64,000 nucleotides of DNA from Rhodoferax sp. GTDB taxonomy: Bacteria; Pseudomonadota; Gammaproteobacteria; Burkholderiales; Burkholderiaceae_C. A model generated the notes under the pieces. That model ran no database searches and was not told where the DNA came from. It worked only from the letters and a program-made list of their open reading frames with translations. Of this stretch, positions 34,031-43,506 are shown piece by piece (the stretch's first letter is position 1; each line of letters opens with the position of its first letter). The stretch is from NCBI RefSeq assembly GCF_028689295.1, contig NZ_JAQTWL010000008.1, positions 86,479 through 150,478 on the forward strand, read 5' to 3'. The position numbers and the translations under genes were made by a program.

Positions 34031-34914
34031 TGACGCTATGGGATTGGCTGATTGGTCCGTTTGCCGAATTTGCCTTCATGCGCCGGGCGCTGGTGGCCAC
34101 GCTGGCGCTCGCCGTGAGTGCGGCACCGCTCGGCGTATTTCTGACGCTGCGGCGCATGAGTTTACTGGGCGACGCGATGAGCCATGCCGTGTTGCCAGGT
34201 GTCGCCGTGGGTTTCATGCTGTTTGGCTTGTCGCTGCCAGCCATGGCCCTCGGCGGCGTGGCGGCGGGCCTGCTGGTGGCGGCAATTGCCGGCGTGGTGA
34301 GCCGGGCCACGGCGCTCAAGGAAGATGCCAGCCTGGCAGCGATGTACCTGGTGGCGCTGGCGCTGGGCGTGACGCTGATCTCGCGCCAAGGCAGCCAGCT
34401 CGACCTGCTGCATATTTTGTTTGGCAGCGCGTTGGGCGTGGATGCAGCAGGATTATTGCTGGTGACCGGCGTGGCCAGCCTCAGCCTGATCGCCCTGGCC
34501 GCGCTTTACCGCGGGCTGGTGCTGGAAAGCTTCGACCCGGTGTTTCTGGCAGCATCTGCCGGACGCGGCTGGGGCCGGCGTGGCTGGATCTGGCAACAAA
34601 GCTTTTTGATGCTGGTGGTGGTCAACCTGGTGGCGGGTTTTCAGACACTGGGGACGCTGATGGCGGTGGGCCTGATGATGCTGCCTGCGGTATCCGCCCG
34701 GCTCTGGCATGACACGTTGAGCGCGCAACTGCTCAACGCCAGCGCACAAGCGGCTGTGGCCGGGGTAGCCGGGCTGCTGCTGTCGTTCCACCTCGACACG
34801 CCCAGCGGGCCCACCATCATCGGCTGCGCCGGGGTGCTGTATGCCGTCTCTTTGCTGGTATCACCTGGCGGCTGGCTGCCCCAGGTGCTCAAGCGCCCGC
34901 ACCGGGTGGGCTGA
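34027..34914 (+). CDS. Zinc ABC transporter permease (ZnuB/AztB type)
   Basis: Membrane permease of 295 residues of the ABC-3 family with about eight helices. Family signs are FMRRALVATLALAVSAAPLGVFLTLRRMSLLGDAMSHAVLPGVA near residues 17-60, the coupling part SRATALKEDASLAAMY, and MAVGLMMLPAVSARLW near 216-231. Its ATG overlaps the ATPase stop (ATGA at 34027-34030). The binding protein gene follows at 18 bp. Confidence 0.9.
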   Translation: MMTLWDWLIGPFAEFAFMRRALVATLALAVSAAPLGVFLTLRRMSLLGDAMSHAVLPGVAVGFMLFGLSLPAMALGGVAAGLLVAAIAGVVSRATALKEDASLAAMYLVALALGVTLISRQGSQLDLLHILFGSALGVDAAGLLLVTGVASLSLIALAALYRGLVLESFDPVFLAASAGRGWGRRGWIWQQSFLMLVVVNLVAGFQTLGTLMAVGLMMLPAVSARLWHDTLSAQLLNASAQAAVAGVAGLLLSFHLDTPSGPTIIGCAGVLYAVSLLVSPGGWLPQVLKRPHRVG

Positions 34915-34932
34915 TTTTTCACAAGACGCACC

Positions 34933-35853
34933 ATGAAACGCAACACACTCAAATTTCTGGCACTGACCGCACTGGCTGCCCAGACGCCTTTCTTCGCCCA
35001 GGCCACAGCCGCCGAGCCGGTTCCCGTGGTGGCTTCTTTCAGCATCCTGGGCGATCTGGTGCAGGTGGTGGGCGGCGAGCGCGTCAAGCTCACCACGCTG
35101 GCCGGACCGAATGCCGACGCGCATGCATTTGCACCCAGCCCGCGCGATGCCAGGGCGGTGCTGAACGCGCGCCTGTTTGTCATCAATGGCCTCAACTTCG
35201 AGCCCTGGGCGCAAAAGCTGGCCAAATCGGCTGGCTACAAGGGCGCAACCGTGGTGGCCGCCACCGGCGTGCCAGCACTCCCGATGCAAGAGGCAAGTGA
35301 CAGCCACGGCCACCAGGAAGCTGACCCGCACGCCTGGCAAAACCCGGACAACGTGGTGCTGTATGTGAAAAATATTGCGGCCGGCCTGTCCAAAGTGGAC
35401 CCTGCCGGCGCCACCACTTACCAAGCCAACGCGTCAGCTTATGCCGCAGAGCTGAAAAAGTTCGACGCCTGGGCCAAAGCGCAATTCGCCAGCATCCCCG
35501 TGGCCAAGCGCAAAGTGATCACCTCGCATGATGCGTTTGGCCACTTTGCCGCGCACTACCAGATCAGCTTCCTGGCGCCCGAGGGCATCAACACCGATGC
35601 CGAACCGAGTGCACGGCACGTGGCCGAACTCATTCGCCAGATGAAGCGGGAAAAGATCAAAGCTGTTTTTGTGGAAAACATGAGCAACCCGAAGCTGATG
35701 GCGCAACTCAGCCGGGACGCGGGTGCCACGCTGGGTGGCACGCTCTATTCCGATGCACTGTCCGGCCCCGAAGAACCGGGCTCAAGCTACCTCAAGATGA
35801 TGCGGCACAACGTGACGCAACTGCTGGCGGGCATGCGGCTGAACAGCCTCTAA
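34933..35853 (+). CDS. Zinc ABC transporter substrate-binding protein (cluster A-I, AztC/ZnuA type)
   Basis: Periplasmic metal-binding protein of 306 residues with a signal peptide ending near TAAEP (residue 30). The four metal-ligand positions of cluster A-I proteins are visible: His in NADAHAFAPSP, His in ADPHAWQNP, His in SHDAFGHFAAHY and Asp in TLYSDALSG. The acidic/His loop ahead of the second ligand is short (SDSHGHQEADPH), more like AztC or manganese-binding homologues than enterobacterial ZnuA with its long His-rich loop. Last gene of the operon; a REP-like pair follows. Confidence 0.9.
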   Translation: MKRNTLKFLALTALAAQTPFFAQATAAEPVPVVASFSILGDLVQVVGGERVKLTTLAGPNADAHAFAPSPRDARAVLNARLFVINGLNFEPWAQKLAKSAGYKGATVVAATGVPALPMQEASDSHGHQEADPHAWQNPDNVVLYVKNIAAGLSKVDPAGATTYQANASAYAAELKKFDAWAKAQFASIPVAKRKVITSHDAFGHFAAHYQISFLAPEGINTDAEPSARHVAELIRQMKREKIKAVFVENMSNPKLMAQLSRDAGATLGGTLYSDALSGPEEPGSSYLKMMRHNVTQLLAGMRLNSL

Positions 35854-35860
35854 TCAGTTG

Positions 35861-35965
35861 GGGTCAGAGCACGTCGCTGCGCGAGTGGTCTGACCCGCAA
35901 TATTTCAGGATAGTTAGGGTCAGGGCACGTCGCTGCGCGAGTGGTCTGACCCGCAATGTTTCAGG
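35861..35965. repeat. Two tandem 49-bp REP-like hairpin units
   Basis: Copies at 35861-35909 and 35917-35965 match at 47 of 49 positions. Each starts GGGTCAG and has the complementary CTGACCC about 20 nt later (8-bp stem in copy 1, 7-bp in copy 2), then the tail GCAATRTTTCAGG. The GGGGTCAG/CTGACCC type recalls REP/BIME elements moved by RAYT transposases. The second unit runs 5 bp into the stop of the convergent CDS. It may act as a bidirectional transcription end. Confidence 0.8.
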
Positions 35966-36308
35966 CTGAGGCCATCGCGTCCCAAGCCGCCAGCGCCTCG
36001 GCCACCAGCATCAGGCCAGGGCCGCCGCCCATGTAAACGCACACCCCCAGCGCTTCTTCCAGCTCAGTGCGGGTGCAGCCCAGGCGGTGCAAAGCCTTGA
36101 CATGAAAGGCGATGCAACCGGCGCAGTGCTGGGTGACGCCAATGGCCAGGGCGATCAGCTCCTTGTGTTTGGCGCTGACCGTACCTTCTGCCATGGCGGC
36201 CTTGGCCATTTGGCCAAAGCCCAGCATGGTTTCGCTTTGCGATTTGCGAAACGGCCCGAGGTTGTCATTGATGTCCTTCATCAGGCCAATGGAATCAAAC
36301 GTGCTCAT
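35961..36308 (-). CDS. Carboxymuconolactone decarboxylase family protein (AhpD-like)
   Basis: Protein of 115 residues, one CMD domain with the redox pair in QHCAGCIAFHVKALHRLG (CxxC, then His) typical of AhpD-like peroxidase partners. Start taken as the ATG at 36308, which has AAGGAG 5 bp upstream; the longer frame adds unrelated residues. The stop lies in the second REP-like unit. The gene upstream encodes an unknown periplasmic protein on the same strand 22 bp away, so they may form an operon. Role: probably thiol-dependent peroxide or alkyl hydroperoxide handling. Confidence 0.85.
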   Translation of the reverse strand: MSTFDSIGLMKDINDNLGPFRKSQSETMLGFGQMAKAAMAEGTVSAKHKELIALAIGVTQHCAGCIAFHVKALHRLGCTRTELEEALGVCVYMGGGPGLMLVAEALAAWDAMASA

Positions 36309-36330
36309 AGCGCTCCTTGTGGTGAACGGA

Positions 36331-37056
36331 TTATCCGAATTTGGCAAACAGTTTGCTGTACGGTCCCTTCAATTTTCCCGCGGCTTCCTTGGCAGCGGCC
36401 ATGTCCTGGTTCAGCAAAGCTGCTTCCAGCGTGCCGACGGATTGGTTCACGGCCTTGAGCAGCTGGTTGAACTCTTCATTTTTCTTGAGCGATGCCGGGG
36501 CTTGCACTTCGAGCTGTTTGCCCAGATAGCTCAACGCACCCGTCTGCGCCGTCAACAGCAACGCGCCTTTGGGCTGCGCCAGCGTTTCGCCGCCATGCAC
36601 CTGGATCAATTCCATCTGGCTGTGATAAGCGTTCATGTGGTCGCTGAAGACCACCACGTTGTTGCGCTGACGCATGTCGGCCATAACGTCGCGCACCCGC
36701 TCCAGCGTGTTGTGCGCGGTGCTGAGCTGACCGGCGCCGACTTCTTTCAAGGCCTGGTCATAGACCTTGCCCACTTCTGCCACCGAGCCCGCAAAGGCTG
36801 GATCGCGGTCATACGGGGCAGCCGGTTTGGCGCCGAACTCGGTGGCGAGCTTGCCCCACATCTGCTGCGCCTGCAGCAGGGCATGCTGCGCCTCTTCCTG
36901 GGATTTTCCGTTGGTCTTGTACAAGGCCATGCGGTAAGGCGCATTGGCCGCCTGCATAAGATCAGTCACCGGATCAGCCGCCTGGGCAAAAGCCCCAAAA
37001 GACAGGGAAACGGCCAGGCTGACGACTTTCAAAGTGGTGCTGATGTGTGCTGACAT
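36331..37056 (-). CDS. Uncharacterised periplasmic helical protein
   Basis: Protein of 241 residues with a clear signal peptide (cleavage near AFAQA-ADP, residue 26). The mature part is predicted mostly alpha-helical, with long heptad-like runs (EEAQHALLQAQQMWGKLATEF, AAAKEAAGKLKGPYSKLFAKFG). No cysteines at all, so no CXXCH haem site; the helical-bundle look and end resemble cytochrome c'/b562-type bundles, but I see no proof of haem. Methionines and histidines (SDHMNAYHSQMELIQVHGG) could bind a metal or b-type haem. Unknown function. Confidence 0.7.
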   Translation of the reverse strand: MSAHISTTLKVVSLAVSLSFGAFAQAADPVTDLMQAANAPYRMALYKTNGKSQEEAQHALLQAQQMWGKLATEFGAKPAAPYDRDPAFAGSVAEVGKVYDQALKEVGAGQLSTAHNTLERVRDVMADMRQRNNVVVFSDHMNAYHSQMELIQVHGGETLAQPKGALLLTAQTGALSYLGKQLEVQAPASLKKNEEFNQLLKAVNQSVGTLEAALLNQDMAAAKEAAGKLKGPYSKLFAKFG

Positions 37057-37202
37057 GATCGAAATCCTTGTGTTGTTGTTGAAGCCCTGAGTGTGTTTAC
37101 TTCAGGTGAAGTGTAAATAAGGCCCAGCAAAAGTATTGTAAAGATAAGCCAAAAGCGATGGATTACGGCGCTTGCGTCCCCTTGCCAGGATTTGTCAGGC
37201 CC

Positions 37203-37227
37203 TACAATGATGTAATTACTCAATTAC
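37203..37227 (+). promoter_or_regulatory. Promoter and 16-bp dyad before the TetR gene
   Basis: The dyad GTAATT-ACTC-AATTAC (37212-37227) ends 9 bp before the TetR start and directly follows a -10-like TACAAT (37203-37208). This position over the transcription start fits autorepression by the TetR-family protein. Another dyad, ACTTCA-GG-TGAAGT (37099-37112), lies on the side of the divergent gene. Confidence 0.6.
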
Positions 37228-37236
37228 TTCAAGCGC

Positions 37237-37920
37237 ATGAAAGTTCTCGAAAAGGCACCCAAGCAACGCACCGAGGTGCGCCAGGCCAGTCTGGTGGATG
37301 CCGCCTTGCTGCTGGCGGCGCAGCGCAGCCCGGCTGACATCACCACCGCAGACCTGGCGCAGACGGTGGGCATCACGCAAGGGGCCGTGTTTCGCCACTT
37401 TGCCAGCAAGGAAGCCATCTGGCTGGCGGTGCTGGACTGGGTGAGCGATGCCTTGATGGCGCGCCTGCAATCTGCGGCCGACGCTGTGGCCGAGGCAGCA
37501 CCCAGTAAATCTCATGGCGCCGTCACCCCCGCCGCGCCAACCGCCATGGCGGGCCTGCGCGCGGTCTTTTTGGCGCATGTGGACTTTGTCCTGGCCTACC
37601 CCGGCGTGCCCCGGCTGATTTTTCAGGAGTTGCAAAGCCCGGACGACACCGCGTTGAAAAAACGGGTTCGCATGCTGATGCAGCGCTACCGGCAATTGCT
37701 CGTGCAACTTTTAAGGCAGGCACAAAACGAACAAAAGCTGCACCCGGCTGTTGACCCGCAAGCCGCAGCCATTCTGTTTATCGGCTCGGTGCAAGGCCTG
37801 GTGATGCAGGCCATGATTTCAAACGACGTGCAAGCCATGGTCGCGCAAGCACCGGGCGTCTTTGCCATTGTCCAGCGTGGGTTGGAAAACCTGCCCACTG
37901 TTCTCCAAGGAAAACCATGA
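37237..37920 (+). CDS. TetR/AcrR family transcriptional regulator
   Basis: Protein of 227 residues with an N-terminal TetR helix-turn-helix (ASLVDAALLLAAQRSPADITTADLAQTVGITQGAVFRHFASKEAIWLAVLDWV) and a C-terminal ligand domain of the TetR_C type. It is the first gene of an export operon: its stop overlaps the HlyD-type start by 4 bp (37917-37920). It probably represses this operon and is released by an exported toxic compound. A candidate operator lies just upstream. Confidence 0.9.
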   Translation: MKVLEKAPKQRTEVRQASLVDAALLLAAQRSPADITTADLAQTVGITQGAVFRHFASKEAIWLAVLDWVSDALMARLQSAADAVAEAAPSKSHGAVTPAAPTAMAGLRAVFLAHVDFVLAYPGVPRLIFQELQSPDDTALKKRVRMLMQRYRQLLVQLLRQAQNEQKLHPAVDPQAAAILFIGSVQGLVMQAMISNDVQAMVAQAPGVFAIVQRGLENLPTVLQGKP

Positions 37921-39113
37921 ACACAAACGTCCTGCTCAAACGCCGCCTGATCATTGCTGCTGTTGCCATCGCCCTGGTTGGCGGCATGGCTTATGTGTCG
38001 CTGCGCACCGGGCCACTGGCGCCCATCAAGGTGACGGTGGCGCAACCGACCGAGGGCACGTTGAGCCCCGCCATTTTTGGCATCGGCACGGTCGAGGCGA
38101 GGCGCAGCTGGATGGTCGGCCCCACCGTGCCCGGGCGGGTGCTGAAGGTGCTGGTCGATGTGGGTGACAGCGTCAAGGCAGGGCAATTGCTGGCCGAGAT
38201 GGACCCGGTGGACTTGACCCAGCGCCTGGCCGCATTGGATGCGTCACTGGCACGCGCGGGCAGCACACAAGCGGCGGCGCAAGCGCAGTTGCTTGACGCC
38301 AGCGCACGGCGGAAGCTGGCAGCCATCAACACCCAACGAAATCAGGATCTGGCGCGGCAAAACTTCATCAGCTCTGGCGCGCTGGACGCCAAACTACAAG
38401 AACAAGCATCCGCAGAGGCCGCCGTGCAAGCCGCACAAGCCAATTTGGCTGGCACCGGCCAGGACTCGGCAAGGTTGAAAGCCGAGCGCGCAGCCCTGGC
38501 ACAACAGCGCGACAACGTGCGCCTGTTTGCCCCGGCCGATGCGGTGGTGACCACGCGCGATGCCGAAGCCGGCAGCACCGTGGTGGCAGGCCAGCCCGTG
38601 CTGCGCTTGATGGACCCGGCCAGCCTGTGGGTCAAGTTGCGGGTTGACCAGGGCCGATCTGCCGGCCTGGTCAGCGGCGTGAAGGCCAGCATTGTGTTGC
38701 GCTCCAGCCCGCAAACCCCGTTGATCGGCCAGGTGGCACGCCTGGAGTTGCTGGCCGACAGTGTCACCGAAGAACGCATCGCGCAAGTGGCGTTTGATGC
38801 CCCGCCCGCTGGAGTGTCGGTGGGTGAAATGGCCGAAGTCACGCTGCAGTTGCCCGCCACAGCACCCGCGCTGCTGCTCCCCAACGCTGCCATCCAGCAT
38901 CAACAAGGCCAAAGCGGGGTCTGGCGTTTGAAAAACGGCCGGCCTGAGTTCACCCCGGTGCAGCTCGGCACGCAAAGTCTGGACGGCCAGGTGCAGGTGC
39001 TCAAGGGTCTGGAGAAAACCGACCAGGTGGTGGTTTACAGTCAGAAAGCCTTGAGCAGCGGCGCGCGTATCAAGGTGGTTGAGACCTTGGTCAAGCCCGA
39101 GGCGACGCCATGA
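37917..39113 (+). CDS. Periplasmic adaptor subunit (HlyD/MacA type)
   Basis: Membrane-fusion protein of 398 residues: one N-terminal anchor (RRLIIAAVAIALVGGMAYVSL), lipoyl-type half-motifs (VGPTVPGRVLKVLVDVGDSVKAGQLLAEMD and NVRLFAPADAVVTTRDAEAGSTVVAGQPVLRLMD), an alpha-hairpin region between about 105 and 195, and a beta-barrel part. It links the following FtsX-type permease and ATPase to an outer-membrane channel not encoded here. It overlaps both neighbours by 4 bp. Possible cargo: drugs, lipids or siderophores. Confidence 0.88.
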   Translation: MNTNVLLKRRLIIAAVAIALVGGMAYVSLRTGPLAPIKVTVAQPTEGTLSPAIFGIGTVEARRSWMVGPTVPGRVLKVLVDVGDSVKAGQLLAEMDPVDLTQRLAALDASLARAGSTQAAAQAQLLDASARRKLAAINTQRNQDLARQNFISSGALDAKLQEQASAEAAVQAAQANLAGTGQDSARLKAERAALAQQRDNVRLFAPADAVVTTRDAEAGSTVVAGQPVLRLMDPASLWVKLRVDQGRSAGLVSGVKASIVLRSSPQTPLIGQVARLELLADSVTEERIAQVAFDAPPAGVSVGEMAEVTLQLPATAPALLLPNAAIQHQQGQSGVWRLKNGRPEFTPVQLGTQSLDGQVQVLKGLEKTDQVVVYSQKALSSGARIKVVETLVKPEATP

Positions 39114-40303
39114 TCAGCCTGGCCGGACGCGACATTCTGCACGGCTGGGGCAAGTTCGCCCTGACCGGCCTGGGGCTGGGGCTGCTGATTGGCGTCACGC
39201 TGACCATGGCCGGGGTGTACCGCGGGATGGTGGACGATGCACAGGCCCTGCTGACCAACAGCCAGGCGGATTTGTGGGTAGTGCAAAAAGACACCCAGGG
39301 CCCGTATGCCGAGGCCTCCAGCATCAAGGACGACGTGGTGCGCAGTGTGCGCGGCATGCCCGGTGTGGCGCAGGCCGCCAATGTGACCTACCTCACCATG
39401 CAGGTGCAGCGCCCCAGCGGCGATGAAGCCCGCACCATGGTGGTGGGGGTTGAGCCCGGCAAGCCCGGTGCACCCGGCTACCTGGTGGCAGGGCGCCAAC
39501 TCACCCGCGACCACTATGAAGCCGTGGCCGATGTCAAGACCGGCCTCAAACTGGGCGACGCGGTGCGCGTGCGCCGCCACAGCTACACCGTGGTCGGCTT
39601 GACGCAGCGCATGGTGTCATCGGGCGGCGACCCGATGCTGTTTGTGCCGCTCAAGGACGCGCAGGAAGCGCAGTTTTTGAAGGACAACGACACCATTCAA
39701 AGTGACCGTATCCGCACTGCGGCCAACCCGGCCTTCAACCGCCCCGGCGTGCCGGGTTTGCTGGAAGCGGTGCAAGGCCTGCAAACCGGCAGCCACAACG
39801 TCAACGCGGTGCTGGTGCAGTTGCAACCTGGCTGGCAGGTCGATGAAGTGGCTGATGCCCTGAAGCGTTGGAAGCATGTGCAGGTGTACACCCGCGCCGG
39901 CATGGAAGACATTCTGGTAGCCAAGCTGATCGCCACCTCAGCCAAACAAATCGGCATGTTTCTGGCCATTTTGGCGGTGGTGAGTGCGGCCATCGTGGCC
40001 TTCATCATCTACACCATGACGCTGGGCAAAATCCGCGAAATTGCGGTGCTCAAGCTCATCGGCACACGCAACATGACGATCGCCAGCATGATCCTGCAGC
40101 AGGCCATGGGGCTCGGGCTGATCGGCTTCATGGTGGGCAAAATCTCGGCCACGATCTGGGCGCCGATCTTTCCCAAATACGTGCTGCTGATGCCGCGCGA
40201 TGCCGTCACCGGCCTGGTCGCCACGCTGGTCATTTGCGCGCTGGCGAGCACGCTGGCGATTCGTGTGGCGCTCAAGGTCGATCCAGCCGAGGCGATTGGA
40301 TGA
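39110..40303 (+). CDS. ABC transporter permease, FtsX/DevC type
   Basis: Permease of 397 residues with one N-terminal helix, a large extracytoplasmic MacB-like domain (about 45-270) and three C-terminal helices (MFLAILAVVSAAIVAFIIYTMTLGKIREIAVLKLIGTRNMTIASM ... ALASTLAIRVALKVDPAEAIG). The ending VDPAEAIG is the FtsX signature. The layout is like DevC and MacB, which together with adaptor and ATPase drive tripartite export. ATGA overlaps at both ends show strict coupling. Confidence 0.88.
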   Translation: MISLAGRDILHGWGKFALTGLGLGLLIGVTLTMAGVYRGMVDDAQALLTNSQADLWVVQKDTQGPYAEASSIKDDVVRSVRGMPGVAQAANVTYLTMQVQRPSGDEARTMVVGVEPGKPGAPGYLVAGRQLTRDHYEAVADVKTGLKLGDAVRVRRHSYTVVGLTQRMVSSGGDPMLFVPLKDAQEAQFLKDNDTIQSDRIRTAANPAFNRPGVPGLLEAVQGLQTGSHNVNAVLVQLQPGWQVDEVADALKRWKHVQVYTRAGMEDILVAKLIATSAKQIGMFLAILAVVSAAIVAFIIYTMTLGKIREIAVLKLIGTRNMTIASMILQQAMGLGLIGFMVGKISATIWAPIFPKYVLLMPRDAVTGLVATLVICALASTLAIRVALKVDPAEAIG

Positions 40304-41034
40304 TCACCATGAACACACAGAATACGGCCGCAGGCGGCATCCGCATCGAAGGCTTGCGCAAAGTTTATGGCAAGGGCGACAGCGCTGTTGAAGCCCTGAA
40401 AAACGTCAACCTGGTGGTGGCGCCGGGCGAAGTGGTGGGCCTGGTGGGCCCCTCGGGCTCGGGCAAGAGCACGCTGCTCAAATGCCTGGGCGCCATCATC
40501 GAACCCACGGCGGGGCGCATGACGCTGGGCAGCGACGTGATTTACGACAACGGCTGGAAAGTGCCCGACCTGCGCGCGCTGCGCCGTGACCGCATTGGCT
40601 TTATTTTTCAGGCGCCCTACCTGATTCCTTTTCTGGATGTGACCGACAACGTGGCGCTGCTGCCCATGCTGGCCGGTGCGGCCAACGCACCGTCGCGCGC
40701 CCGCGCGCTGGAATTACTCACCGCGCTGGATGTGCAGCACCGCGCCAAGGCCGAACCATCGCAACTCTCGGGCGGCGAGCAACAGCGGGTGTCGATTGCC
40801 CGGGCACTGGCGAACCGCCCGCCGGTGATTCTGGCCGACGAGCCCACCGCGCCGCTGGACAGCGAACGCGCCCTGGGTGTCATGCGCATCCTGAATCAGA
40901 TGGCGGTACAGGCCCACACGGCGATCATCGTGGTGACGCACGACGAAAAAATCATCCCCACCTTCAAGCGGATTTACCACATCCGCGACGGGCAAACCGT
41001 GGAAGAAGCGGGAGAAGGACGCTCGCTGGATTAG
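40300..41034 (+). CDS. ABC transporter ATP-binding protein (LolD/DevA type)
   Basis: ATPase of 244 residues: Walker A GPSGSGKST, Q-loop FIFQAPYLIPF, signature LSGGEQQRVSIARAL, Walker B VILADEPTAPLDSE and switch His in VVTHDEKII. It belongs to the MacB/LolD/DevA group that pairs with FtsX-type permeases. Two in-frame ATGs are possible (40300 and 40309); the first overlaps the permease stop. It is the last gene of the TetR-HlyD-FtsX-ABC operon; a convergent rhodanese gene ends 9 bp away. Confidence 0.9.
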   Translation: MITMNTQNTAAGGIRIEGLRKVYGKGDSAVEALKNVNLVVAPGEVVGLVGPSGSGKSTLLKCLGAIIEPTAGRMTLGSDVIYDNGWKVPDLRALRRDRIGFIFQAPYLIPFLDVTDNVALLPMLAGAANAPSRARALELLTALDVQHRAKAEPSQLSGGEQQRVSIARALANRPPVILADEPTAPLDSERALGVMRILNQMAVQAHTAIIVVTHDEKIIPTFKRIYHIRDGQTVEEAGEGRSLD

Positions 41035-41043
41035 CGGCCCGGA

Positions 41044-41424
41044 TTACTCGAACGACGGCGTCTCGGGTTTGGCGACCGGCTTGCCCGCCGCCACCCAACC
41101 GTCAAAACCGCCGGCGATCGACTTCACATTCAGGTAGCCCATGTTTTGCAAAGCGGCTGCCGCCAGCGTGGCGCGACCACTGGTCTTGCAGTACAGCAGG
41201 AGGTTGAGGTCACGCGACTGCAGCGCCGGATTGGCGCTGAATTTGAACTCGAGCATGCCGCGCGAAATGTGCACGGCACCGGCCAGATGACCGGCGGCAA
41301 ATTCGTCGGCTTCGCGCACATCCACCAGCACATCGGCTTCACGGATGGCTTGCTCGGCGTCAGCCACCGGGATTTCCTGTACGTGCACTTTGGCGGCGGT
41401 AACGAGGTCGTGAGCGGTTTTCAT
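41044..41424 (-). CDS. Rhodanese-like sulfurtransferase
   Basis: Single-domain rhodanese of 126 residues. The segment VLVDVREADEFAAGHLAGAVHI (about 31-52) and the active-site loop LLYCKTSGRATLAA, with the catalytic Cys and the six-residue loop ending in R-A, are intact. Start chosen at the ATG at 41424, which has AGGAGA 6 bp upstream; the longer frame has no family similarity. It transfers sulfane sulfur to cyanide or thiol acceptors. A haem-protein gene of the Tll0287 type lies 85 bp upstream on the same strand. Confidence 0.9.
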   Translation of the reverse strand: MKTAHDLVTAAKVHVQEIPVADAEQAIREADVLVDVREADEFAAGHLAGAVHISRGMLEFKFSANPALQSRDLNLLLYCKTSGRATLAAAALQNMGYLNVKSIAGGFDGWVAAGKPVAKPETPSFE

Positions 41425-41509
41425 ATAGTTCTCCTGAAGCAATAAAAATAGAAAATCAGACCCGTTGGCCGAGCCAGCAGGTGACACCAATGTGACCGGC
41501 GCAGGCTTT

Positions 41510-42100
41510 TTAAAGCGGCTTGCGGATGGTGATAGCGCCGCGGATTTGGCCAACGGCGTAGCCAGTGGCTTTGTCAGCCGGGTAAAGCGTGTGCAGGCGC
41601 TCAGCCACTTCAGGGGCGATATTTTCGCTGGCACCATGGCACGCCAGGCACAGCTGTTGCGTGGGCAGCGCTTTCATGTAACGGTATTCTTTGACGCCAA
41701 CCGCGTCAACCAGTTCGTACTTTTCCAGCGTGGCCGGTTTTTCGCCGGCGGCGGTGCGGCGGTCAAAGTCTTCCAGGGCGGCTTGTTCCCAGGCATCTGG
41801 CACCGCCCTGGGGTTGCGGTTGCGCAAGCTCACACGACGAATCGCCCAGCCCGTTTGCTCGGAAGCCGTCTTGGCCATTTGGGGCGCCTTTTCGTTGCAC
41901 ACTGCCACGGCAGAGGCCGGGCCACCCTTGGCAATCTGGAGGCTGAGCACTTCCAGCAGCTTGGGTGGCACCGCACCGGCGACTTTGCGCGCCTCAGCGA
42001 GCAGCGGGTCCTCTTGCGCCAGCGCAGGCACACTCAGCCACAGTGCCGCACCCACAAGGGCAAAACCCAACCGACCCATTGGCAAACCTTTTGTATTCAT
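41510..42100 (-). CDS. Tll0287-like c-type haem protein (DUF3365)
   Basis: Exported protein of 196 residues with signal peptide (cleavage near PALAQE) and one haem-binding motif CLACH near residue 149. The layout, including AVAVCNEKAPQMAK near 63 and the RNRNPRAVPDAWEQAAL segment, matches DUF3365 (Tll0287-like) domains, which bind a c-type haem in a PAS-like fold and are proposed redox sensors or electron carriers. I take the ATG at 42100 as start because it leads straight into the signal peptide. Neighbour of the rhodanese gene. Confidence 0.85.
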   Translation of the reverse strand: MNTKGLPMGRLGFALVGAALWLSVPALAQEDPLLAEARKVAGAVPPKLLEVLSLQIAKGGPASAVAVCNEKAPQMAKTASEQTGWAIRRVSLRNRNPRAVPDAWEQAALEDFDRRTAAGEKPATLEKYELVDAVGVKEYRYMKALPTQQLCLACHGASENIAPEVAERLHTLYPADKATGYAVGQIRGAITIRKPL

Positions 42101-42152
42101 ATCCGTCTTTCGTAAATTGAACAAGGGACGCATTAAATCAGCAAAAACACCC

Positions 42153-43463
<1,311 letters not shown>

Positions 43464-43506
43464 GATGGCTCTCCAATGTTGTCATGAACACACTAAATGG
43501 CGCCAC

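Noticed and set aside
36331..37056. Cytochrome c' or c-type haem protein
   Set aside because: No CXXCH motif and no cysteine in the whole mature sequence.
37029..37223. Minus-strand open frame between the periplasmic protein gene and tetR
   Set aside because: It covers the start of a well-supported signal-peptide gene and the regulatory dyads; no protein features.
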